64,000 nucleotides of DNA from Sphingomonadales bacterium (lineage in GTDB: Bacteria > Pseudomonadota > Alphaproteobacteria > Sphingomonadales > Sphingomonadaceae). The stretch spans positions 372,001 to 436,000 of the forward strand of contig JADKCA010000001.1 of the NCBI GenBank assembly GCA_016714795.1. The letters run 5' to 3'. Positions 51,937 to 59,195 of the stretch are shown here, one piece after another. A program made the position numbers and the translations under genes. Position 1 is the first letter of the stretch, and every line of letters starts with the position of its first letter. Below the pieces are notes generated by a model. The model worked only from the letters and a program-made list of their open reading frames with translations, had not been told where the DNA came from and did no database searches.

Positions 51937-51949
51937 GATTTGAGGAGGT

Positions 51950-52801
51950 TTAACCCCCCACTGCAATCGGCAAATCCGGGTCCATGCCCCATTCGGACCA
52001 GCTGCCATCATAAACCGCCACGTCACGCTTGCCGAGCAAATGCGCCCCCAGTGCCAGCACGCAGGCCGTCACGCCTGATCCGCAGGTGGTGACAAGCGGG
52101 CGGGACAGATCGATGCCTGCGGCGTCAAATGCCGCCTTCAGGGCCTCGCCGCGCTTCCAGCGGCCATCGGGCTGAAGCATGGCGGAATAGACCAGATTGA
52201 CGCTGCCCGGAATATGGCCGGATGCCATGCCGGGGCGCGGCTCCGGGTCTGCGCCGGTGAAGCGCGTTGCGCCGCGCGCGTCTGCCACCTGTTCGGCCCG
52301 GCTGGCGATGTTGGCCAGCATGTCTGCCTTGCTGCGCACCTTGCTGCGATCCACCCGCGCGACGAAGCGGGCAGGGGCGGGTGTCCCCGCGCCACTTTCG
52401 GTCGCGCGCCCTTCTGCTGCCCATGCCTTCATCCCGCCATCGAGCAAATGCACGCTGGGGGCACCGTAAATCTCGCGCAGCATCCACCAGGCGCGTGCGC
52501 CGCTCACCATCGCGCTATTGTCGTAAATGACGATCCGGTCACGCTCGCTCACGCCCAGTGCGCCCATCCGCTCTTCGATGAAGGTGGCGGACGGCAGCAT
52601 CATCGGGCGCGGATCGTGCGGGTCACCCAGCGTGCCGAGCGACAGGAAGCGCGCGCCCGGAATATGGGCGGAGCGAAACTCCGCCGCCGGATCACGCGGA
52701 TCGCCGGGCATGACGGCAGTCGCATCCAGAATGCGGACATCGGGATCACCCAGATGTTTGGCCAGCCATTCGGTCGAAACAAGCGCGCCGTTCGGGGTCA
52801 T
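51950..52801 (-). CDS. sseA: Thiosulphate/3-mercaptopyruvate sulphurtransferase
   Basis: A 283-residue two-domain rhodanese. The inactive N-terminal domain (VSTEWLAKHLGDPDVRILDA, PDPR-like GDPRDPAAEF) is followed by the catalytic domain with the active-site cysteine in TTCGSGVTACV, the CGSGVT loop expected of mercaptopyruvate sulphurtransferases. The ATG at 52801 overlaps the stop of the nitroreductase gene as ATGA, so the two are coupled. It transfers sulphur from 3-mercaptopyruvate to thiol or cyanide acceptors. Confidence 0.9.
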   Translation of the reverse strand: MTPNGALVSTEWLAKHLGDPDVRILDATAVMPGDPRDPAAEFRSAHIPGARFLSLGTLGDPHDPRPMMLPSATFIEERMGALGVSERDRIVIYDNSAMVSGARAWWMLREIYGAPSVHLLDGGMKAWAAEGRATESGAGTPAPARFVARVDRSKVRSKADMLANIASRAEQVADARGATRFTGADPEPRPGMASGHIPGSVNLVYSAMLQPDGRWKRGEALKAAFDAAGIDLSRPLVTTCGSGVTACVLALGAHLLGKRDVAVYDGSWSEWGMDPDLPIAVGG

Positions 52802-53463
52802 CCGTGTGTCACCAGCCACTCATCCGCCGGTGCGCGGCTTGGCATGGCGCTGTTCACAGGATCGCTCGAGTCCTTGTATCCGATGGAAAGACCCGTCCAC
52901 AGGATGCGCTCTTCGGGCAGCTTCAGGAAGCTGCCCACCGTTTTGGGATAGATGGCCCAGCATTCCTGCGGGCAGGAATCGAGACCGGCCTCGCACAAAA
53001 GCAGCATGATGGTGGCGAGCAACGCACCGCCATCGGCCCATTGCGGATGCTCCATCTGCCGGTCGAACGAGATGAACAGCGCCGTCGGTGCACCAAAGAA
53101 CTGGAAGTTGCGCGAGAACCAGATGGCACGGGCCTTCTTGTCTTCGCGCGGAATGCCCAGCGCGCCATAAAGCGTCTCGCCCACTTCGAAGCGGCGGCCT
53201 TCGTAAGGCTGCTTCAGTCCCGGCGGATAGACGTGATATTCGGGCTTTTCCATTTCGCGATTGGCGGTCTTTTCCGCCATGATGCCCTTCAGTTTCGCCA
53301 TCGACTCGCCGCTGACAATATCCACATGCCAGGGCTGGACATTGCCGCCGCTCGCGGCGCGTGCGGCGCGGGTGACGATGTCCTGGATCAAGGCAACATC
53401 AACCGGCTTGTCCAGAAAACCCCGGACCGAACGGCGATAGGCAACGGCTTCCGAAACGTTCAT
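52798..53463 (-). CDS. Nitroreductase family protein
   Basis: A 221-residue FMN-dependent oxidoreductase. The N-terminal AYRRSVRGFLDKPVD carries the phosphate-binding arginines, followed by ARAASGGNVQPWHVDIV (FMN-site signature) and a C-terminal RILWTGLSIGYKD (GLSIGY, isoalloxazine contact). Several homologues reduce nitroaromatics or quinones; the physiological substrate is unknown. The ATG at 53463 gives the normal N-terminus, and the upstream extension is not supported. Confidence 0.9.
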   Translation of the reverse strand: MNVSEAVAYRRSVRGFLDKPVDVALIQDIVTRAARAASGGNVQPWHVDIVSGESMAKLKGIMAEKTANREMEKPEYHVYPPGLKQPYEGRRFEVGETLYGALGIPREDKKARAIWFSRNFQFFGAPTALFISFDRQMEHPQWADGGALLATIMLLLCEAGLDSCPQECWAIYPKTVGSFLKLPEERILWTGLSIGYKDSSDPVNSAMPSRAPADEWLVTHG

Positions 53464-53571
53464 CAAACTGACCTCATCCCGTGTTGATAGGCTCTGCAAC
53501 TTTCCCTTGCCGTAAACGTCAATTTGCGCAAGGGGATTCGCCATTCAACAACTTTGGAGAAGGAATCGACC

Positions 53572-54744
53572 ATGGCGACAGCCTATATCGTAGATGCCGT
53601 CCGCACCGCTGGCGGACGCCGCAATGGCCGTCTCGCAGGCGTGCACCCCGTTGATCTGGCTGCCGCCACGCTGGATGCCATCGTCACCCGCACAGGCATT
53701 GATGGTGGTCGCGTGGAAGACGTGATCATGGGCTGCGTCACGCAGGCGGGCCAGCAGGCCATGCAGGTTGGTCGTAACGCCGTGCTCGCCGCCAAGACGC
53801 TGCCCGAACATGTCCCCGCCGTGACGATCGACCGCCAGTGCGGCTCTTCCCAGCAGGCGATCCAGTTTGCCGCGCAGGCCATCATGTCTGGCACGATGGA
53901 CATGGTGATTGCAGCGGGTGTGGAAAGCATGACGCGCGTTCCCATGGGCTCCAGCGCGATGTTCCATGCCAAGGAAGGCCTGGGCATGTACAAGTCTCCG
54001 GGTCTGGAAGAAAAATATCCGGGCGTGATGTGGTCGCAGTTCATGGGCGCGGAAATGATCGTGAAGAAGCATGGCTTCACCAAGGATCAGATCGACGCTT
54101 TCTCGCTCAACAGCCACATGAAGGCGAAGGCCGCGACCGAAGCTGGCCTGTTCAGCAATGAAATCGTTCCGATCGCCGTCGAAACGCCGGAAGGCGCTGG
54201 CTGGCACACGGTGGATGAAGGCATCCGCTTTGACGCGACGCTCGAAGGCATTGCGGGCGTGAAGCTGCTTTCTGAAGGCGGCGCGTTGACGGCGGCGTCT
54301 TCCTCGCAGATTTGCGATGGTGCCTCTGCCGCCCTGATCGTGTCTGAACAGGCGCTCAAGGATTATGGCCTGACGCCGATTGCGCGCATCCACAACCTGA
54401 CGGTGACCGCCGGTGATCCGATCATCATGCTCGAAGAACCGCTCTTCGCCACCGACCGCGCCCTCAAGCGTGCCGGCCTGAAGATCAGCGACATTGACGC
54501 CTATGAAGTCAACGAAGCCTTTGCTTCGGTGCCGATGGCGTGGCTGAAGCATGTCGGCGCGGACCCGGAAAAGCTGAACGTGAACGGCGGCGCGATTGCG
54601 CTCGGTCACCCGCTCGGCGCTTCGGGCACCAAGCTGATGTCCACCTTGCTCAACGTGCTCAAGCAGCGCGGCGGCAAGTACGGCCTCCAGACGATGTGCG
54701 AAGGCGGCGGTGTCGCCAACGTGACGATTGTCGAACGTCTTTGA
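53572..54744 (+). CDS. Acetyl-CoA C-acyltransferase (thiolase)
   Basis: A 390-residue thiolase that cleaves 3-oxoacyl-CoA (or condenses acetyl-CoA). The acyl-enzyme cysteine is C90 in TIDRQCGSSQQAIQFAAQAI, and the C-terminal pair comprises the histidine in NGGAIALGHPLGASG and the cysteine in TMCEGGGVANV. It sits ahead of an SDR of the 3-hydroxyacyl-CoA dehydrogenase type, suggesting beta-oxidation rather than polyhydroxybutyrate synthesis. Start at ATG 53572, after GGAGAAGGA. Confidence 0.95.
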   Translation: MATAYIVDAVRTAGGRRNGRLAGVHPVDLAAATLDAIVTRTGIDGGRVEDVIMGCVTQAGQQAMQVGRNAVLAAKTLPEHVPAVTIDRQCGSSQQAIQFAAQAIMSGTMDMVIAAGVESMTRVPMGSSAMFHAKEGLGMYKSPGLEEKYPGVMWSQFMGAEMIVKKHGFTKDQIDAFSLNSHMKAKAATEAGLFSNEIVPIAVETPEGAGWHTVDEGIRFDATLEGIAGVKLLSEGGALTAASSSQICDGASAALIVSEQALKDYGLTPIARIHNLTVTAGDPIIMLEEPLFATDRALKRAGLKISDIDAYEVNEAFASVPMAWLKHVGADPEKLNVNGGAIALGHPLGASGTKLMSTLLNVLKQRGGKYGLQTMCEGGGVANVTIVERL

Positions 54745-54760
54745 TTGTCTAACTGCCGAT

Positions 54761-54855
54761 CATCCTGAGGAGCCATCGAGCTTGTCGAAATGGCGTCTCG
54801 AAGGACCCTTCGAGATGGGTCTTCGACAGGCTCAGCCCCTCCTCAGGGTGAGCGG
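54761..54855. repeat. REP-like double-arm palindrome
   Basis: An outer pair CATCCTGAGGAG (54761-54772) with CTCCTCAGG (54839-54847), an inner pair GAGCTTGTCGAA with TTCGACAGGCTC, and a central palindrome TCTCGAA...TTCGAGA (54797-54816). Together they could fold into a branched cruciform. It lies between the thiolase and SDR genes, which run in the same direction. Confidence 0.85.
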
Positions 54856-54880
54856 CTTCATTTGAATAAGGAGAACCCTC

Positions 54881-55663
54881 ATGAAACTCGATTCCTCCGT
54901 CTCCGCCGTCGTCACGGGCGGTGCCTCTGGGCTAGGTGCCGCAACCGCGCGCGCTCTGGCTGCAAAGGGCGTCAAGGTCGCCATTTTCGACCTTCAGGCC
55001 GAAAAGGGCGAAGCCGTCGCCAAGGAACTGGGCGGCGTGTTCTGCGAATGCAACGTGACCGACGATGCGTCCGTGGATGCGGCCTTCGCCAAGGCGCGTG
55101 CTGCCATTGGCCAGGAACGCATTCTCGTGAACTGCGCCGGCACCGGCAACGCGATCAAGACCGCCGGCCGTTCCAAGGAAGATGGCTCGATCAAGCACTT
55201 CCCGCTTGATGCGTTCAACTGGATCATCCAGATCAACCTCGTCGGCACCTTCCGTTGCATCGCCAAGTCGGCTGCGGGCATGATGACGCTTCCCGCGATG
55301 GAAGACGGTGAGCGCGGTGCCATCGTCAACACCGCATCGGTTGCGGCTGAAGATGGCCAGATGGGTCAGGCTGCCTACTCCGCGTCCAAGGGCGGTGTGG
55401 TCGGCATGACGCTCCCCATTGCGCGCGATCTGGCGGGCGAGAATATCCGCGTCAACACCATCCTGCCCGGCATTTTCGATACGCCGCTGCTGGCGGGTGC
55501 GCCGCAGAATGTCCGTGACGCGCTGGGTGCGACGGTGCTCAATCCGAAGCGTCTCGGCAACCCGGCTGAATATGCCAATCTCGCCATGACCATGATCGAA
55601 AACGGCTATTTCAACGGTGAAGATGTGCGCCTTGATGGCGGCATCCGCATGGCGCCGCGTTGA
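54881..55663 (+). CDS. SDR, 3-hydroxyacyl-CoA dehydrogenase type II-like
   Basis: A 260-residue SDR whose inserted segment near residues 90-110 (AGRSKEDGSIKHFPLDAFN) is typical of the type II 3-hydroxyacyl-CoA dehydrogenase group (HSD17B10-like). Cofactor motif VTGGASGLGAATARAL, aspartate AIFDLQAEKG for NAD, active-site serine in NTASVAAEDG and YSASK tyrosine-lysine. With the upstream thiolase it would catalyse the last two steps of fatty-acid or branched-chain acyl-CoA breakdown. The spacing contains a hairpin repeat, so co-transcription is likely but the repeat may modulate it. Confidence 0.9.
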   Translation: MKLDSSVSAVVTGGASGLGAATARALAAKGVKVAIFDLQAEKGEAVAKELGGVFCECNVTDDASVDAAFAKARAAIGQERILVNCAGTGNAIKTAGRSKEDGSIKHFPLDAFNWIIQINLVGTFRCIAKSAAGMMTLPAMEDGERGAIVNTASVAAEDGQMGQAAYSASKGGVVGMTLPIARDLAGENIRVNTILPGIFDTPLLAGAPQNVRDALGATVLNPKRLGNPAEYANLAMTMIENGYFNGEDVRLDGGIRMAPR

Positions 55664-55741
55664 TCTGACGATACGCACGCGGGGGGTGCCGGTGGTGCCT
55701 CCCGCGCGCCCTGACAATGATAAAGATCAAGGAGAAGTGCC

Positions 55742-56254
55742 ATGGCCGTTTCGCTCTACAGCTTTGTGCCGATGTATCGGCGCGTGATTGAAACGGCGGC
55801 GCATTTGCTGGCCAAGGGCAAGGCGCATGCAGCGGCGCATGACATCTCCGAGGCCGACATGCTGGCATGGACGCTGGCCGAAGACATGCTGCCGCTTTCA
55901 TTCCAGCTGGCCGTTGTCCGCAACTTCAGCCTTGGCTGGACGGCGCGCGCGGCAGACCTGCCCGTGCCGGAAGCGGTGATTGGTGCAGAAATGAACATGG
56001 AGGCTTTTGAAGCAGCATTTGCGGAGGCAATTGCCGCGCTCGACGCGATGACGGCAGACCAGTTTGCCGGGCGTGATGAGGCTTCGATCACCTTCAAGAT
56101 CGGTGACATCATGGAGCCGACTTTGCCTGCCGGGCAGTGGATCACCGGCTTTGCGACCACCAACATCTATTTCCACCTCTCAATGATCTACGCGATCCTG
56201 AGGATGAAGGGCGTGGCGCTCGGCAAGCTTGACATGTTTCCGGCAGGGCTGTGA
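55742..56254 (+). CDS. DUF1993 family protein
   Basis: A 170-residue helical-bundle protein of the DUF1993 (DinB-like) type. The start SLYSFVPMYRRVIETAAHLL and the end NIYFHLSMIYAILRMKGVALGKLDM are family features. No catalytic triad typical of thiol-S-transferases is evident. It lies 78 bases after the SDR and four bases before the thioesterase, so it may belong to the acyl-CoA operon; function unknown. Confidence 0.85.
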   Translation: MAVSLYSFVPMYRRVIETAAHLLAKGKAHAAAHDISEADMLAWTLAEDMLPLSFQLAVVRNFSLGWTARAADLPVPEAVIGAEMNMEAFEAAFAEAIAALDAMTADQFAGRDEASITFKIGDIMEPTLPAGQWITGFATTNIYFHLSMIYAILRMKGVALGKLDMFPAGL

Positions 56255-56258
56255 AGCC

Positions 56259-56699
56259 ATGGCCAAGCCAGAGGCATGGCGGCTTGATGCCTCCAGCTAC
56301 CCCATCCATCACACGGTCAACACCCGGTTTCAGGATCTGGACCCGAACGGCCATCTGAACAATGTCGCCTTTGCCGCGCTGTTTGAGCATGGCCGGGTTC
56401 GGCTGAATCTGGACATTCGGGATTGGCGCGACCGCCCTGCGGATGAGCGCACCATGGTCGTTGTCGTGACGATCAACTATCTGGGCGAAGGGCATTATCC
56501 CGATGACGTGATCGTCTGCACGGGAACTGGCAAGATTGGCGGCTCCAGCTGGGAAATCGTGCAGGCATTGTTCCAGAACGGCCGCTGCATTGCCACTTGC
56601 GACAGCGTGATTGCTGCGCGCAAGGGCGATGGCCCGAATCCGCATTCGCCAGAGATACGCGAAGCGCTTGCCCGAATCGAAGCAAAGCCCGCAATATAG
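56259..56699 (+). CDS. Acyl-CoA thioesterase (4HBT hot-dog fold)
   Basis: A 146-residue single hot-dog-fold thioesterase of the YbgC/4HBT type. The active-site motif is TRFQDLDPNGHLNNVAFAALFEHGRV, where aspartate and asparagine are expected to act on the thioester. It starts four bases after the DUF1993 stop, apparently in one operon with the thiolase and SDR. Likely substrates are medium or aromatic acyl-CoAs, but this is not readable. Confidence 0.9.
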   Translation: MAKPEAWRLDASSYPIHHTVNTRFQDLDPNGHLNNVAFAALFEHGRVRLNLDIRDWRDRPADERTMVVVVTINYLGEGHYPDDVIVCTGTGKIGGSSWEIVQALFQNGRCIATCDSVIAARKGDGPNPHSPEIREALARIEAKPAI

Positions 56700-56743
56700 C
56701 AGCGGGGCAATAGAGCCTGATGACTTCATACTGATCCGTTTGT

Positions 56744-56857
56744 CCTGAGTAGCCATTGAGCTTGTCGAATTGGCGTATCGACGGATTGGCAGTCGGCTCG
56801 GCACCGTCCTTCGATACGGGACTTCGACAAGCTCAGTCCCTACTCAGGATGAGCGGA
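56744..56857. repeat. Composite REP-like palindrome
   Basis: An outer pair CCTGAGTAG (56744-56752) with CTACTCAGG (56840-56848), and an inner perfect 12-bp pair GAGCTTGTCGAA (56758-56769) with TTCGACAAGCTC (56823-56834). It follows the thioesterase gene and separates it from the dienelactone hydrolase-like gene on the same strand. Confidence 0.88.
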
Positions 56858-56911
56858 TGAGTTTGTGAAATGTCAGCAAAGTCTATACCTCGCCATAACG
56901 GAGGAGAGACG

Positions 56912-57718
56912 ATGCCCCATCATCCCGCAGATATTCCGGATTTTGACGCGCTCGACGATTTCGAGGCGCGGCAGATCAGCCTGCTCGGCATCACCAAGCG
57001 CACCTATGTGGGCGGCACCGGCCCCGCAGTGATTGTGATGACCGAAATGCCGGGGATCAGCCCCTATGTCGGGCGCTTTGCCCGCTGGGTGCGCGATGCG
57101 GGCTTCACCGTGTATATGCCCAGCCTGTTTGGCAAGGATGGCGCGATGCCGACGCGCTGGCAGAGCATCAGCACCATTGCCCGCGCCTGTATCAGCGCGG
57201 AGTTCAAGGCGTTCGCCGCGAACAAATCCTCGCCCGTTACCCAATGGCTGCGCGCGCTCGCCAAACTGGCGCATGAGGAAGCAGGCGGCCCCGGCGTGGG
57301 GGCTATCGGCATGTGCTTCACCGGCAATTTCGCGCTTTCGATGATGCTGGAAAAATCGGTGCTTGCGCCCGTTCTCTCGCAGCCTTCGTTGCCCATGGGG
57401 CAAAAGGGCGGGATGCACATCGCGCCGGACGAACTGGCGGCGGTCAAGGCGCGGATGGAGGCGGAAGACCTGACCGTGAAGGCTTATCGTTTTGCAGGAG
57501 ACAGCTTCTGCCAGGCGGAGCGCTTCGCGGCGTATGAAGCTGCCTTGGGGGATCGGTTCGAAGGCACCGTGCTGCCCGACACCTCTGCCTATCCCAGCCC
57601 GATCCTTGCCATGCCGCACAGCGTTGTGACGTTGCATCTGATTGACGGGGCAGGGGAGCCGACTGCCAAGGCGCGGGACGAGATATTGGCGTTTTTCCGA
57701 ATGCGGTTGGAGGGATAA
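56912..57718 (+). CDS. Dienelactone hydrolase family protein
   Basis: A 268-residue alpha/beta hydrolase of the DLH type. The nucleophile is a cysteine in AIGMCFTGNFAL (GxCxxG), the histidine probably lies in the C-terminal MPHSVVTLHL region, and an aspartate in RFAGDSFC. The ATG at 56912 follows ACGGAGGAGAG. Substrates of such homologues range from dienelactone to esters and lactones. It follows the thiolase-SDR group after a repeat and is convergent with the P450 gene. Confidence 0.86.
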   Translation: MPHHPADIPDFDALDDFEARQISLLGITKRTYVGGTGPAVIVMTEMPGISPYVGRFARWVRDAGFTVYMPSLFGKDGAMPTRWQSISTIARACISAEFKAFAANKSSPVTQWLRALAKLAHEEAGGPGVGAIGMCFTGNFALSMMLEKSVLAPVLSQPSLPMGQKGGMHIAPDELAAVKARMEAEDLTVKAYRFAGDSFCQAERFAAYEAALGDRFEGTVLPDTSAYPSPILAMPHSVVTLHLIDGAGEPTAKARDEILAFFRMRLEG

Positions 57719-57725
57719 GGCACTC

Positions 57726-57820
57726 CCAAAACATCGCCCCTGCGCGCAGGCTGGGCCAGGTTGACACTATGGAGCACTATCTGGAAACCGGCCCCCGCCT
57801 GCGCGGGGGCGACGTTTTGG
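57726..57820. repeat. Second type of extragenic palindrome
   Basis: Arms beginning CCAAAACATCGCCCC (57726) and ending GGGGCGACGTTTTGG (57820) are complementary with a few mismatches, and contain a GC-rich inner hairpin (GCCCCCGC and GCGGGGGC). Unrelated in core to the TTCGACAAGC repeats. Situated exactly between the convergent dlh-like and P450 genes, so it may end both transcripts. Confidence 0.75.
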
Positions 57821-59032
57821 TCAGGCGGGTATCCGCACCGGCAAATGATTGAACCCGTGCAGGAAACAATTCTCCATCCGCTCGGGTGCGCCGTCCATTT
57901 GCACCGTCCAACCGCGCTCCACGATTTCGCGGATCACGGCATCCAGCTGCAATTCCGCCAGCCGCGCGCCAACGCAACGATGGACGCCGAAGCCGAAGCC
58001 GACATGGCGGCGGGAATTGGTGCGCGTCACATCATAGCTGTCGGGGTTTGAAAACACGCTCTCGTCCCGATTGCCGGAAATGTACCAGAGCACGACCTTG
58101 CTGCCAGCCTTGATCTGCTGCCCGCCCAGTTCGACATCCTTCAGCGCCGTGCGGCGCATGTGCGTGACGGGCGATTGCCAGCGGACAATCTCCTGCGCGG
58201 CATTGGCAATCAGAGACGGGTCTGCTCGCAGCTTGGCCAGCGCATCGGGGAAAAGGTTGATCGCCTCGATGAAGCCGCTCATCGAATTGCGCGTCGTATC
58301 ATTTCCGCCCACGATCAGCAGCGCAATGTTGGCGATCCGCTCCATCGGCGGCATGTCTCCCATCGCCTTGGAATGGATCACGCGCGAGAGGAGATTGTCG
58401 GTCGGCGGCAGTGCGCGCTTTTCCTCCAGCAACTGGTCAAACCGCGTCAGCATCTGCCCCATCTGCTCCATGAACTGCATATAGCGTTCTTCGCTATTGT
58501 CCGGGCTCACCTGGCTCGCCCAGTCAGACCAGCGTTTCAGATCATGTCGTTCTTCCCACGGAAAATCGAACAGGATGCACAACATGCCGATGGTGAGCGG
58601 AATGGAGACGGTCTCCACCCAGTCAAACGTCTCGCCGCGCGGCAGGCTGTCCATCAATTCGCGCGTGCGGCGGCGCACCAGCGCTTCGAGCCGCACAATC
58701 TCGCTCGGCGTGAAGGAGGGTGCGACGACGCGGCGCTGCTCGCGATGCTTTTCGCCATCCATGGCGATGAAATTGGGGAATTCGCGGTCCGAGGACTCGA
58801 TATTGTCGCCAATCGTGATCCCGCCCACATCGAACGAGGAGGAGTAAATGGCGGGCTGCCCCTCCACATGCTGGATCAGATCGTGCGACGTGACCGACCA
58901 ATAGGGGCCATAGGGGCTTTCGGGATGGTAAGCGACCGGCATGTCCCGCCGCATCGCCGCAAAGGGCGCGCGCCAGCGATCTTCGGTATAAAGCGCAGCA
59001 TCACTCACATCCACGGGGGCGATGGGGGGCAT
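57821..59032 (-). CDS. Cytochrome P450 (CYP153-like)
   Basis: A 403-residue soluble bacterial P450. The haem-cysteine motif is FGFGVHRCVGARLAELQL near residue 350, the I-helix oxygen-binding motif is VGGNDTTRNSMSGF (acid N-D-T form), and the K-helix ExxR is EIVR. The I-helix and haem motifs resemble CYP153 terminal alkane/fatty-acid hydroxylases, but related families (CYP125, CYP142-like) share parts. Partner ferredoxin and reductase genes are not adjacent. The ATG at 59032 follows GAGGAGAG; the longer start at 59050 is unlikely. Confidence 0.88.
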   Translation of the reverse strand: MPPIAPVDVSDAALYTEDRWRAPFAAMRRDMPVAYHPESPYGPYWSVTSHDLIQHVEGQPAIYSSSFDVGGITIGDNIESSDREFPNFIAMDGEKHREQRRVVAPSFTPSEIVRLEALVRRRTRELMDSLPRGETFDWVETVSIPLTIGMLCILFDFPWEERHDLKRWSDWASQVSPDNSEERYMQFMEQMGQMLTRFDQLLEEKRALPPTDNLLSRVIHSKAMGDMPPMERIANIALLIVGGNDTTRNSMSGFIEAINLFPDALAKLRADPSLIANAAQEIVRWQSPVTHMRRTALKDVELGGQQIKAGSKVVLWYISGNRDESVFSNPDSYDVTRTNSRRHVGFGFGVHRCVGARLAELQLDAVIREIVERGWTVQMDGAPERMENCFLHGFNHLPVRIPA

Positions 59033-59195
59033 GGTCTCTCCTCTTGTCATTCTGTATTTTCGGGCAGGTTAGCGGATGATTTGCCGCGCGCAATGGCTGA
59101 TGCGGTCGCACGCGACTGATAGGGTTTGGGTGGAGTTATGAGAGAAGGAAACGGTCTACGATTACCTGCGATCTCATATCCTCGAACTTTGCTGG

